Assembly: GCF_036588685.1 (NCBI RefSeq)
Contig: NC_086386.1
Coordinates: 5,488,117-5,552,116 of the forward strand
Direction: 5' to 3'
Source: Mytilus trossulus
Lineage: Eukaryota > Mollusca > Bivalvia > Mytilida > Mytilidae
DNA length: 64,000 nucleotides
The notes under the pieces are model-generated. The model did no database searches and was not told the DNA's origin. It was given only the letters and a program-made list of their open reading frames with translations. The position numbers were made by a program, and so were the translations under genes. This document shows positions 49,601-61,904 of this stretch, one piece after another (position 1 is the first letter of the stretch; each line of letters starts with the position of its first letter).

Positions 49601-52600
49601 AAGCAAAACCATGACAGATAATTTAAATCGATCGTTGGTTATGTATATATTACGTTTTTACACGTGGTCAATGAGAAAAAAGGCGGGAATCTGTATAAAT
49701 AAGATTTTTATCATTTTTTGTCATGATAAAAATTTTCTATACAGACGAATATTCCAGTGTACGATTTTAAAAGTTTTGGATAGTGTTTAATTTTTTTCAA
49801 CGTATTTAATCTAATGCAATGATTGGCAATAACCAGTCCCATAAGGTCCGTACGGCGAGTTACGTTCGTATCTCATTTTAATAGAAATCACTAATATAAG
49901 CGTACTAAAGACGTAATAAAATCGGGACAGTCGGATTGAAATCGTAGTGAGGTTTTCTTCTGCTTCCAAAACGATGCTTCTTTGCCGAACCCGATCTTAC
50001 TACGTCCTTACTATATCCTTCATTTGCTTTCACTGCGACTGGTTAATGACATTACAATGTTTTGAACATGTTCAAAGTTGTTTGTAGATCTTCACAATCA
50101 TGAAGACTATGGCACGTCCTTACTACGTTATTCTAACCACGACAACCACGATTTTACTGGGACTACTATTATTCTAATTTTGGTTAAAAATAAATTCGAA
50201 GTTTACCCTGATTCTACTTACTATCATCCGTACTTAGGCTATTTACGGTTATTATTTCAATCACAGTGTCTTCTGCATCCGTACTAAGGCCATTTTTATC
50301 GGTTGTTATTTCAATCATTTTATCGGTTGTTATTTCAATCACAGTGTCTGCTGGATCGGTCAAAATCCTTCTTCCATACACTTCCACTTCACACAACGAC
50401 AAAGGATGTTGCGTTATGTTGAAAACTACACCGTTTGGTTTATAAACCTGTACATATCTTCCTATAGTACCATTTGGACAAGTTATGTTTATCACCAGTG
50501 GAGATATTCCAACATGATGATAGCAAAGGTCAGGTGTACTTTTGTTGTAGTCCTCCCAAGTAGAAATTACTGGATTGTAAACTAGAACATCATAATCAGC
50601 GAGCCGGTTAACTATAATGTTCAAAAAAGCTTACGCTATTAAGATTTACTAATGTTAATTCGGGTTTAATAATGAAATCTTTTTTAATGGTAGCCGCTTT
50701 AAAAATTAAACTTTAGAATAAAGAGAAACAAGTAATTTCGGATGTTATGTAAGGTATTAGTTCAAGTTATATACATAATGGTATTATACATGCATTGCAG
50801 AAGACGCCTACCAAGTCTTTGAGTGTGGTCTTGCATATTTTTTGAATAATTACATTAGATGTATGTTTCATTATAATACGTTTTTCTGATTGGATTCACT
50901 GCAATCTAGTATATTCCTTAGTCAAATTCATTACAAAATATATTTTGTCATTCATGATGGTCCCACAATAAAGTGCATTGGTAAATTAAAGAAACACTTG
51001 AAAAAATCGTGTTTTCATTATCCTAACTAAAAACAAAATGTAACTATAAGTATCGAATGCTTCTTTTTGTAACTTCATATGGTTGTAAAAGCGTTGACCG
51101 TGCGCAAGTCTTTTTCCGCGCTTCATACAAAATGTACTTCAGTAAACGATTTCACACCCCAATAACGATACAAAAAGGAGCATTCAATCCTTAAGAGTTT
51201 TCAGTATTTGATTTTTACCTTGATATAACACTTCTAAATGATTTACAAAATCCGAATTTTGTGTCATTAGATTTTACTCTGAAATATTAATCAATGTATC
51301 TCTCTCATGCAAAACTGTGATTCCTTGCCGGGGTTTGGTACGCACTTTACAACAGTAATAGTGGACAACCTTTATCCATAGTAAATTATAATACTTTTTT
51401 ACTAATGTAAAAAGGTAAGAATATGCTGAGGAAAAAAACAAAAAAAACAAAAGACAAATCACAATCTGACACGCACTTCACAAATGCATCATTGAATGCA
51501 TGCGCTCTAGATAGAACTTAGAGGCCAGACATTATTCAATTGGACATAGTCTTATCGGGGCCTTTTATAGCTGACTATGCGGTATGGGCTTTGCTCATTG
51601 TTGAAGGCCGTACGGTGACCTATAGTTTGTAATGTCTGTGTCATTTTGGTCGTTTGTGGATAGTTGTCTAATTGGCAATCATACCACATCTTCTTTTTTA
51701 TATAAATTAATATTTGATGACAAATCTAATCTTTTTGAACTTTTGATTCACCGTTTTTTATCAACTTATTTCATTACAAAAAAAATACATGTACTTATAT
51801 ATGTGGATTGCATCTAACCTTTTTTTGGTTCAATGGAGCGCATGTACTCAGAGAAGTAATATTTTGTTGTTGTCCTTCCAAAGATGGTGTCCATTAGAAG
51901 ATTCGATATTTATTCACTCTGCATTAACTTTAGAAATAATCTCTTTGAATATATATCCAGTGCTGAGTTAATATTTCCAAAGCACACATTTTATTTAGAA
52001 CCGACGAAGTCAATGTTAAACAAACACAACCTTTTTTTAAAGAAGAATACATAGTTATATACGACACTTAAACGATTCTTTGATTAATGTTCCTGTATCT
52101 TAAAATGTTTTCGTCTTCAATTGTTACTATCTAAACTTTACATATTTATCGTTCTCATTTTTTCATAATTTACTTAATTATATGACTGATGTAATCTTCA
52201 AATTTTCTATTTTGTTTAAATTGGGAGAGGATTATCTGAAGTTTTCTAACTTGTATCCAAATCATTATTATTCATTTACAAAAAAAATATGTATAAACTG
52301 AACTTGTTTCCGGTGACCTATAGATGTAAATTTCTGTGTCATATTGATATGTTGTGGACAGTTGTCTCATTGATAATATCATACCACATCTTCTTTTTGT
52401 ATTGTTTGGCACATATATCTTCAGCTTGGGTTTATCTAAATGATCTTTCCGGTTATACAATTTTAGCAATATGATTGGTTGATTAAATAGCGACCTCTTG
52501 GAGACCCTGTATTATATTTATATTGTGAATGGTTTAATGGGCGTGTTTAATTTCCATATTGGGTAAGCGGCAATGTCATGTGAAGATATGTATATATATA

Positions 52601-55244
52601 CACTGGCCTGACAGTATCAAATATATCATTATCTGCAATTTATATTACTATGTGAAACGTTAAAATTACCACAACATGAGTCCTCCCGGTTATATATTGT
52701 GATTGTATCGACTGTAAACAGTTGTCCTAGGTCAACTGTCCACCAGTTAAATGGTTCATAGTGCTCTGTATGGCTACAGGAATCTGCAACCTGCATTTGT
52801 TGTATTGTGTTGCCATCAACAACGACTCCGGCAGAAAATTTAGTTTTGTTATTGAGCGTTGAACTCTGTCTGCATTCTTTGTTTAGTGCTAAATTGGTCT
52901 GTCCTAAAATAGAAAAAAACCCACACATAGCCGTTAATCTAAATGAATATTTTCTTCGGTATATATACTTCTTCAAAAAGAGACCAGTTTGATTGAGTCG
53001 CAACACCTCTAAAACCATACTAAGGCGGAAATGTTTGTGATATGACGTAAAACTGAAGTGTTTTGTACTTTTTCAATTTGTCTTTGAACTGCAAAAAACG
53101 CCATTTTATTTAGAAAATATCCATATTCGCAGACCGTTTAATATTAGTCCTAGTCTTACTCTTACTTAGCTGTGAATTTGTATTTGTAATTATTTCGTTC
53201 ATACTAATGTTAGTTAAAAAATTTAATCTAAAACCGTCAATTATTGGATATATAAACCATGAGGCTCCAATGTCCCTGTATTGCTCACCTTCCCATGTTT
53301 GCGATAAAATTAAGAATGGAAAAAGGGAATGTGTCAAAGAGACAACGACCCAAAGTTCACCAATGGGTCTTCAATACAGCGAGAAACTCCCGCATCTCCA
53401 GGTGTGCTTCAGCTATAAAACTGTGTCGGTGCAACAGGAATATTTATGTTAAATTGATAAATTGCGGGAAAAGTCTTACTTACTAAAGATTTTCTGGAAA
53501 GATTCTTTTTAACAATCCATAATTCAATGTCTACAAGTTATAAAGCAAAATCACAAACAAATACGATGTAACTCTAATATGGAATCCAATGATGACTGCC
53601 GCATTTTTTACTTAATTATATACTTTTAATTGAATAAATTTGTTACTTTTATTTCTGTTAAAAAAAATACATTAGTACAAAAATCGTCATGAAAGACAAG
53701 TAATGCATGTAAGAAGTTGACGGATGATTATTTTCTGTAAATCTGAGATTACTTATCCCTGTTGTTATTTAACGTGTTCTTACCTGTTATACATATTGAC
53801 TTTTCAGTTTATAACAAAAGCACAAAGAATGTTAATATACATAATACAAGACAATTACTATATTACATGCATATATGTATAAGGAGTCGTCTGACCATTT
53901 CAGTCGGGTACATTCATTTAGAAGATTTGCTGTTGCTTTAGTTTAAACAAATTGTATTTGTGTAAGTACAAATTGGATAAGAGACAACTCAAACAGACTT
54001 ATAAAGTCTTCTCCATTTAACATCTATAGCAATAAAATACAAAAATATATGTATGCTGTTGCTGATAACTTATGTAACGTGGACCTTCTTTATTTCTCGT
54101 AAGGGTTAAAGACATACACAATTAGAAAAACTACCATTCAGGAACAAGAATGGAATTCCTGACATGTTGAATTTGTGATGCAACACCATTCAAAGTTTAA
54201 ATTTACGATAATCCGTATTTGTTCAAGCAGTAAAAGCAAAATAAGACTTTTGGAATAACTTGACAAACTAAATAAAGCTAACGGTAGGTTAACTATCTAT
54301 TTAATTAGTATGCTTGTTTTTATTAGCATGCACTTGTTACAATTATTTATCGAACCGGCTCTGGACGTTTGCGTATTTTCATAGACATTTGCGCTGTTTT
54401 GAATGGTCATTGACGCCTCAATTTATAGGACATTTGTGTTTTCTTAATATTTTCTTTACAAATAACAAAATTTGCAGAATTATATATCTGACCATGAGAA
54501 ATTGTAAATTTCGCTAAATATTGTTGAGGAAAGTCAGTTTTGATTAACATTGCAAATTTCATATATTTCAGTGTAGATTGATAAACATAGAACACTACAA
54601 ATATAAAGTGTAACTTTAATAAATAAAGGCAAAAGTAGTGTACCGATGTTCAAAACTCATAAATCGATAGAAAAAAAACATATCCGGAACACAAACCAAA
54701 ACCGAGGGAAACGCATTAAATGTGAGAGGAGAATGACGTCACATCATTAAAATGTAACACACACAGAAACGAACTACATATGTAATCATTGTACAAATTC
54801 CGATGAGAATAACAAATATAACATCAAAACTAAATACATGACTTTGGGATAGAAAAGTAGCGCGAAACGTCTTATGATAATGTGAATTCACACTTAAATA
54901 TAAGAGGAAACAAATGACACAAAAGAAACACAACGTTAGATCGCTGGTTTTGCTGTACATCAAAGTAACGTTTTCATTATTTTTATGAAGTATGAAAATG
55001 ACCCTGGGGTGTACCTTACGCTCTTATTTTGCAATAGTTACAAAGTATAAAAGGACCACAGATCTATGTTACCGACGCACGGACACTGCGCATATGTTAC
55101 TTTACGTTAACTAGTAAAGTTATTTAGTGCCATCAACAATTTTTATTACTAAGAACTAGTAAATTAAATATTACACTTACCCAGCGTGAATAGTGAATCC
55201 AAATGAACTAATATGGCAACAATGCACATGTATATTCCCTCCAT
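46618..55244 (-). CDS. Membrane-anchored fucolectin-like lectin, copy F2 (four exons)
   Basis: Coding exons on the - strand are 55244-55181, 52903-52670, 50611-50222 and 46913-46618: 984 bp, 327 aa, in phase throughout. Layout matches F1: signal peptide (1-22), lectin domain with His66, Arg94 and Arg102 kept, Thr-rich stalk, CQCPC, charged helix, transmembrane helix (about 294-315) and a basic tail. Exons 1, 2 and 4 have the same length as in F1. Exon 3 is 63 bp longer: the stalk gained 26 codons by internal repetition of a DTVIEITT/STDA unit, and the splice donor moved 15 nt upstream. The old donor position now lies behind an in-frame TAG, so the new donor is required. A possible poly(A) signal is at 46543-46538. 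The best reading is a second cell-surface lectin with a longer stalk. Confidence 0.87.
46914..48190 (-). other. F2 intron 3, left part
   Basis: About 47030-47610 (AGGGGCAATAAGGCCCTTAT through AACCAGGCCTTAATATTCC) looks like a long dispersed repeat I recall from bivalves; this is not verified. The rest shows nothing. Confidence 0.4.
48193..49530 (+). pseudogene. Non-LTR retrotransposon remnant with RT domain
   Basis: The conceptual protein starts in the fingers region (CDNYRGITLLSVPSKVFTK), has a frameshift near 48367, motif A FVDFEKAFDSI, a TGA at 48495-48497 and another at 48636-48638. The palm motif C is FADD at 48756-48767, where YADD is the usual form. The frame then runs intact to 49463 through the thumb and a C-terminal RGRWIGHVLRM region. 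Endonuclease and N-terminal parts are missing. It is a 5'-truncated, inactive copy in F2 intron 3, antisense to F2. The 3' end is near the GGTTAGGTGAGGTGAG sequence at 49510-49527. The clade is not resolved. Confidence 0.88.
49531..50221 (-). other. F2 intron 3, right part
   Basis: A GTCCGTACGGCGAGTTACG fragment lies near 49845. Sequence at 50108-50170 matches F1 intron 3. The word TACGTCCTTACTA is repeated at 50000 and, changed, near 50115. No gene is seen. Confidence 0.4.
50790..50840. repeat. Single decayed 71-bp monomer in F2 intron 2
   Basis: GCATTGCAGAAGACGCCTAC followed by GTGTGGTCTTGCA matches one unit of the F1 array. It lies at the same distance upstream of exon 3 in F2 as the array does in F1. 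It is a lone copy. Confidence 0.85.
51530..51705 (+). repeat. Dispersed repeat, GTGACCTATAG family, copy in F2 intron 2
   Basis: GACTATGCGGTATGGGCTTT, AAGGCCGTACGGTGACCTAT and ATACCACATCTTCTTTTTTA are in canonical order; this is one of the best-preserved copies. A partial copy follows at 52310-52405. Confidence 0.78.
52904..55180 (-). other. F2 intron 1
   Basis: It holds the AATTGAGAATGG-type repeat (53305-53415) and a - strand retroelement tail fragment (about 54650-54980). I see no gene in the remaining sequence. Confidence 0.45.
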
Positions 55245-55975
55245 ATCACTTTTCAGTCGTCAGGTCTTGCATTTATGTTTTATTCATACTTATATCATGC
55301 TATATCATTTCAAGATGTAGGCAGTATTCTACTCCGTTACTTCTCTTTTATATAACGTTTGAATTATTTGAACTAGTCAAATCTCATGACAGAAAAATCG
55401 ATATCACGACTTCAAATTGAGACTTTTTGATTATGCATTTAAAATTCAAGAAATTTTCATAAGGTTGTTTTTCAATAGAACTATGATTCAAAGAAAACCA
55501 AGAAGTCATCATAATAAATCATTAAAGGTGACAGATCTAGTAAGCAAAGTCCTCCCTCTGGATGAAAAATTCAGTCTAAAAAACTTGATACAATGTATAT
55601 AAGCTAAAGGTGGCTCGGGACTATTCGACTGCGCATAATTTCACGCATGAATTACAAAAGTATTTGTCGTAAATTCGATTTAATTGTTTTTAATATTTTG
55701 ATTGATTACAAGTGTTAAATCATTGTAGTTATGGAACTAATAGAATATTTTCGTTATTATCGGTATTTTTTAAAGGGTCAAAATGACAATTCAACCATTT
55801 TCACCATTTTCCAGCCAATTTGGGTTTTAAGGCAAAACATTTTTTTTTTCTTATCGGTGACCAATGTTTTTATTGGCTCATTCTTTGAAGCTATATTCCA
55901 GCTTTTTATATTACAGTTTTGGACCAATTGTCAGAGAACGTTTTTTTTTTATATTCCGAAAAAAAAATAGGTCAA
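55245..55975 (-). promoter_or_regulatory. F2 upstream region
   Basis: The first ~250 bp upstream of the start resemble the F1 upstream region in scattered blocks. I could not place a TATA box with confidence. The rest (55600-55975) is AT-rich with no recognised feature. Confidence 0.3.
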
Positions 55976-56001
55976 CACCTCTATTTCCCCTATCATTAGC
56001 T

Positions 56002-56569
56002 TGGGTTCGAATCCCGGCGAGGGAAGAACCAAAAATTTGCGAAAGCAAATTTACAGATCTAACATTGTTGGGTTGATGTTTAGACGAGTTGTATATACAT
56101 TATGTACACAGCCATGTATCACCATCATTGATGGCGATCCGATGGATACATCTGTTGTAGGGTTGTCACTGACTCAGACGTACTTATGTATATATATTTA
56201 TCGCTATTTTGTGCATTTTTCCTTTGATCTTTTTATGTGATAATTTTCATATCATGCTTCTCGCTTGAGCTGAAAAAAATATCGCTAGAAACTAAGGAGG
56301 CCACGTGGCGTTGCTAACGAAATTGACATTGAAATTGACAACGTCGTCATAGGTAAAATAGCGATAAACCGATTATCATTGGTCATCTCAACTCGATTGC
56401 TTTTCTCACTTTCGCTGTACCAGCTCAAGCGAGAAAATCAATCTCGTTGAGATAATCAACGATAATCTATAAATATATATATATACAACTCGTCTAAACC
56501 TAACAATGTTAGATCTGTAAATTTGCTTTCGCAAATTTTTGGTTCTTCCCTCGCCGGGATTCGAACCCA
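56002..56569. mobile_element. MITE-like element with ~90-bp terminal inverted repeats
   Basis: The left arm (56002-56096) begins TGGGTTCGAATCCCGGCGAG and ends near AGACGAGTTGTATAT. The right arm (56481-56569) is its reverse complement, with a 5-6 bp indel. Inside is a second inverted pair: CTTCTCGCTTGAGCTG near 56258 and CAGCTCAAGCGAGAA near 56421. There is no transposase ORF. The GGTTCGAATCC word is a perfect tRNA B-box consensus, so each arm could descend from a tRNA or SINE end. Confidence 0.8.
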
Positions 56570-56669
56570 TGCTACTGTGATATCGTGACACCAAACCAAG
56601 TCTAAGTCATTAGCTTATAAATTAGGTGTTGAGTATCATATTTGTATTGCGTCAATTTCGTTTATTGGT

Positions 56670-56850
56670 TTTTTACATTAATAAGACCGTTAGTTTTCAT
56701 GTTTAAATTGTCTTATATTTTTTATAGTCGACCAGGCAATGTGGGTTTTTGTTGAAGGCCGTACAGTGACCTATAGTTGTTAATTATATGTCATTTGGGG
56801 TTTGATGGAGAGTTGTCACATTGACAATCATACCACATCTTCTCAATTTT
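56670..56850 (+). repeat. Dispersed repeat, GTGACCTATAG family, copy
   Basis: ATAAGACCGTTAGTTTTCAT, AGGCCGTACAGTGACCTATA and AATCATACCACATCTTCTC occur in order. Confidence 0.75.
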
Positions 56851-57002
56851 ATATTTGAAGAAACTATAGTCTTTATGTACTACGTATTGTATGCATGGCA
56901 GCTTATACAAAAAGACTGTACGTGAAATTTCCGTTGAATTAAAAAGCAAAAAATCATCATAGCGTGTTTATCAAATTACAGATGTACATGTAGATGTGTA
57001 AA

Positions 57003-57690
57003 TAAAACACACAACTTACTAAAAGAGGGAGAAAAGATACCAAAGGGACAGTCAAACTCATAAATCTAAAACAAACTGACAACGCCATGGCTAAAAATTA
57101 AAAAGACAAACAGACAAGCAATTGTACAAATGACACAACGTAGAAAACCGAAGAATAAACAACATGAACCCCACCAACAACTAGGGGTGATATCAGGTGC
57201 CCCGGAAGAGTAAGCAGATCCTGCTCCACATGTGGCATCGTCGTGTTGCTTATGTGATATCAAATCCGGTAAATAGTCTAATTCGGTAGGTTACATTCAT
57301 GAAAGGGAAGGGGATTGTAGTTACGACATAAGGAACATATCCGCTATCATTTGTGAAACGGTTATTCCATAACGGTCAACCAACTCGTGATGGCGTCCGT
57401 ACAATTTACGAAGGGGTGATTTCAACTTCATCATTTGAAACTCTGGGTTCAATAGCTTCCTTGTGAGCAGCAACCCTCTATCAAGAAAATCATGATAGGA
57501 AATGCAAGCAAGGGAATATCGTATCAATTGGGAGATATATACCCCGTATGCAGGTGCTGCTGGAATGTTGCTACTTAGAAATGGAAAGTTCACAATTGGA
57601 AAGCTGAAATCATTTCTTGTGTCGTAAAGTTTTGTTTTCAACCGACCCTCATTGTAAATTTCTAGATGTAAATCAAGATATGAACTAAGT
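57003..57690 (-). pseudogene. Retroelement C-terminus with tail upstream of F2
   Basis: The - strand frame 57641-57321 reads DFSFPIVNFPFLSSNIPAA, then YGVYISQLIRYSLACISYHD and GRHHELVDRYGITVSQMIAD. It is intact for about 100 codons and is the best-preserved copy in the window. The 3' tail continues to 57003 (AAGGGACAGTCAAACTCATA on the + strand). No catalytic domain is upstream, so it is a truncated remnant. Confidence 0.72.
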
Positions 57691-57699
57691 TCTATGTTT

Positions 57700-58570
57700 T
57701 ACAATATTCGCAGTCTCAGTGAATTAACAACGCCTAGTAAAGATTCCATTTAACAGCCGTGTTGTATTCCATGCTGACCTGACTATGGTGAAAATGTGGC
57801 GCCATTCGAAATCTATATATTAACAACTGCAATAATGTGTTTTTTTACCAGAGAAAGCAAAGCATGATACCATTCAAATGTTGGTTATTTTGGGCATAGA
57901 CTTATAATTTAAACATTGGCACTGTCATATTCAAAGTCAAACATAATCATAATGCAATTTTATTTGCCAGTATAATAATTTTGTATTTAGCGCTTTTTAC
58001 TGAAATATTCATTAAAACATTTGACTTTGACTGTCCCTCTGGTATCCTTCGTCCCTCTTTTCTTTTTCACTTGGATTGACTGAAGTTATAGCCGACTCTT
58101 TTACAATCTAATGAACATATATATATCGCATTTCGTTTTACTCCTATCAGGATATATAAGCTTGACTCTATGACCTCCTTTTGTGTTAATCTGTGGTGTT
58201 GTTATTTTGTTTTATTCATCTATACAAATCAGAAATAAATATTCATATACATTGATGTCTCTAATTTGATTTTTTGAATATCTTTGAAGATGTAGATTGT
58301 ATCCTATGAATCAAAAGAATAGAATTTGAATTTAAAACAAATAGTTATTGTATTCCGGAAGAAATAACACTGATTGTTGATACCTGTCCAACGGTGTGTA
58401 AGAAATCCATCGATCATGATTGTTTGACATCTTAATTAGCAGACTATGATGTATGGGTTTGGATCATGGTTGAAAGCACTATGACGATCTTTAGTTGCTA
58501 GGATCAACGTAAATTGGTTTCTGGTGTATAGGTGTGTCATTGACATGCATATAACAACTCTTTTTGTTGT
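57700..58570. repeat. Possible third copy of the lectin-locus 3' flank
   Basis: 57770-57880 (TATTCCATGCTGACCTGACT, GGCGCCATTCGAAATCTATA, TTACCAGAGAAAGCAAAGCA) resembles 25105-25215 (CCATGCTGTATTTTTTGCAC, GTGCCATTCGAAATCTAGAT). Weaker resemblance continues to 58520, where AGCACTATGACGATCTTTAG parallels the word near 25530. The match is patchy and partly due to a dispersed repeat at 58430-58560. Confidence 0.4.
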
Positions 58571-58987
58571 TTTTTTTTATTTATCTAAAAACAACAATGA
58601 GAGGACAAGACAATGGCCAGCTGAGAAGCCAGTATAGGCACTGATTATACAAAGCACGATTATTAATTCATTTATATATCTTAGATGTTGCCTAGGCCAT
58701 GCGAGTCCACGATAATATAACCTTATTTCTCTAATTTTTGTGCTATTTTCACATTTCCTGACCGGTGTGAGAAAAATATTTCTCCTCACTAGTGAAAAAT
58801 CTGTTCTCGGCAAATGATTAGTCGAAATTTGATTATGACGTCAAAATGTTTTGTTTTCTTCTCAATTTTCCTATTGTGACGTCATCAAAAAAGGAGACCT
58901 TGGCTGATGACGTCGCATTAAAAGAGCACAATTTTCTGATTTTTTTTGTAAAAGAACGATAAAAAGCATTAGAGAAACAGATTTCAA

Positions 58988-59129
58988 CACTATAACTCGT
59001 GTATTACGATATTTCTCCACTCTCGACAGTTAAATTTTATTATTTAAAGGGCTCGGCAAGCCTCGCGCTTTAAATAATAAAATTTAACTGTCTCGAGTGG
59101 AGAAATATCGTAATACACTTGTTGCAGTG
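58988..59129. repeat. 142-bp hairpin element
   Basis: The left arm ACTCGTGTATTACGATATTT and on to AAATAATAAA-type sequence is mirrored by the right arm ending ATATCGTAATACACTTGTTG. The short loop holds GGGCTCGGCAAGCCTCGCGC. Arms are nearly perfect. It lies in a longer repeat-like stretch (58737-58930) with GTGACGTCATCAAAAAAGGA. It is likely a fold-back MITE. Confidence 0.88.
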
Positions 59130-61064
59130 TAAGAATCTATATGTCCACGAGTACTGCTATACAATCGGGTAACGACTCTGATAAAATTCTCTAACTTGAA
59201 CAACGTTACGATGAATTATCTGTTCATATAGAATAATTTCTAATGTCTGGTATTCCCATGATATAAACTACATACACATACATTATCAGTGTATATAAAG
59301 TGCGAATCCAGTTAGTTCATTTTTACTGTTATATGCGGGTATGTCTATTGTAGAATAAAGGATCATGGGAAAACTGTATTTGTTTACGTTTTGAAAATAT
59401 CAAGTTAAAGGATTTTAAGTTAAGTTTTAACATATTTTCATTGTGATATGTCTTTATAATATACAAACATAGCATTAAAGTTCAAATAAGTGTTATAAAA
59501 GCATCATAATATAGCATATCGATTATTGAAAGCGATCCATTTTAACTATAGATGCGATGAATTATCACTGTTAGTGCAGTCATTATTAATGTAGAATTTT
59601 CAAAGATGCGAGGAATTTTTATTGTAGAATTATGTGGTAAATGCACTTGCAACAAATGAAAAAAAACTTAGTTTATGACTTTAGGATTTATGATACATGT
59701 ATTTTCAAATTGAAATACAAACTCCTCATTCATTCTTCATCAAATATATAGCTTCTCAAACTTGTTACAAAAGCGATTCTCAAAATGTCATATTGTATTC
59801 TTCAGATTACGTTTCTCCTTGATTTTAAGGGCAGAATCAATTTGCGCCAATTGCAGTTTTGAAAAGGTATTAATTGCGCCATTCTCTTTTATTCAAATGG
59901 TATTAATTGCGCCAATAAATGAAATGAAATTGCGTTGTGGCGCAAATGAGTTACTTTTTGGCGCAAAAAGATATCGCCCGATATTTTAAAAAATGTCACA
60001 CTATATCTGCATCTTATAAGATGACATAATATTTGATGGTCAAAGCGTATTATACAGTTATTTGATATGTGTATCTATGCAATAGAACAAAATATAATTT
60101 CCCGAGGTATAAATTTCCTACAGAGAGAAATATATTTTGATCTATTGCACCGTTACACACACATTCAATAACTTTTTTATTACCAAATACATACTGAGTC
60201 AGTTCTTAAAAGACCCAATTTGATGGGACAACATGAATACCTTTCAACTAATCAGATTTCAGAATAGGAAGTCATAACAGGTCTGCTCGGTGCTATAGAC
60301 TGCACACAATTGCAATAGAACAATACTTACCAGGGCAATAAACCATGGGACATAAAATGGCAGAAAAATAGCAAATAATATAGAAATATTAATATAACAG
60401 TGAAATACTATTTATAAGGTAATAAATAAGTATATTATTAATGTCTTTGTATAGTCCCAACCTTGTTTTTTAATATTTTTGCCAGAAAATAATCTGTTTT
60501 TTTTTCCCATGAAGTACCATTAAAGAATTGCCCCTATCTACTCTTCTTTTCATAATTCAATTATGACCAATTATACATAGTTTAAAATTCCATCTTTAGA
60601 AATATTATAAAATCAGAGTTTTTGAAAGAAAAAAAGATGCCAATGTTATGAACAATCTAGAGATAATTATTTCCCGCCAAATTTCAATAGCCTTTCTATA
60701 AAACTAGTATAATATTGATTGGGGATTCAATGATGATCCAATAAAAACCAAAAAATATAGGGGTCAATAAGCTTGTTTTCGAGATGTAAGCCATCGGAAT
60801 TTTGGCGGGAAAATGTTCTCTCTTGATTTTTCTTAGATTTATCATTGACCAATTAAAGTTCTCAAAAATAAATAAAATTTTATAAAACAAAACTTTGACA
60901 AACGGCTTATAATCATACATATGAAAGATTATGAAAAGACAAATAGGGGTTCACGGGCAAAAGTTTTTAAGGCATTCAAATGGATAAAACCAGAGAATTT
61001 CGAAAATCTGACAAAAATTCCAAAACATGACAAGCAAACATCCTTAAAGTCATAAAAGTCTTTC
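59130..61064. other. Intergenic, no gene recognised
   Basis: The only structure I see is at 59840-59960, where GGTATTAATTGCGCCA occurs twice with related GCGCCAATTGC and GGCGCAAA words around it. Short ORFs, including 60696-60920 on the - strand, carry no domain. Confidence 0.4.
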
Positions 61065-61700
61065 TAAAGTTTGTATTTTGTAACAAAGTAGCGAACATCC
61101 TTGTCCAACCTTTACTGGTCAAATTAAGTGCAATTAAGATGTCACAGGATCATTTGGCCACATGGTTTTATTCTATTTGGGCTGATAAGTGACTAGTATA
61201 AGCTTTCCAATATTTTATTCACACTGAAAATACATTAATAAATGAATTACAATTATGTAATTAAAAGTTTCCTTATAATTTGGACCGTGAATTTGACAGG
61301 CAAAACATGCAATAAAAGGCCTTTAAAAGTGAAAATGTGCTTACCTGAAAATAGGGAAAAAGTTATAGATCCCGCAGCTCTAATGTGCTGAGTAAGTGTG
61401 AATACCCGTATTTTTACGGGTAGACAGTATATATAGTACAGACAATTTGTGGCGGGATTACATGCATTAAATTATCGTGCAGAAAGTATAGTGAAAGTCT
61501 ATTGTCATAGTCTGTCAATGAATGAATGAATGAATGAATGAATGAATGCGTAAATGATAGTAAATCATAGTAAATCGAAATCAGTATAGTATTTCTCTTT
61601 CTTTATTCAGCTGATAATTTGTTACGGTGACATAAAGTTTGTATTTTGTAACAAAGTAGCGAACATCCTTGTCCAACCTTTACTGGTCAAATTAAGTGCA
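61065..61700. repeat. 68-bp exact direct repeats bracketing 500 bp
   Basis: The copy at 61065-61132 is repeated base for base at 61633-61700. It begins TAAAGTTTGTATTTTGTAAC and ends CAAATTAAGTGCA. The 500 bp between have no ORF and include the microsatellite at 61517. Confidence 0.93.
61517..61548. repeat. (AATG)8 microsatellite
   Basis: Eight perfect AATG units lie in the segment bracketed by the 68-bp repeats. Confidence 0.95.
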
Positions 61701-61904
61701 CTTCAACTAATCGCAGAAGGGGTACTCCGTATTGGAGGAAGTTACACAGAAAAAGATTGAGGTAGTTGGACATACCGAGTACATGAAATCTCGTGGTTTA
61801 TTTCACACTGGTAACTTTGTTGTTTATTTTGCATTGTTTGTAAACAATTTGCAATTTGCTTTTGTGTTGATTGATATAAGAAATTTCACAATTATTATGC
61901 TTTT

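Noticed and set aside
56002-56030. tRNA gene suggested by GGTTCGAATCC
   Set aside because: Only the T-arm word is present. No acceptor stem, D arm or anticodon arm can be drawn, and the word repeats in the inverted arm.
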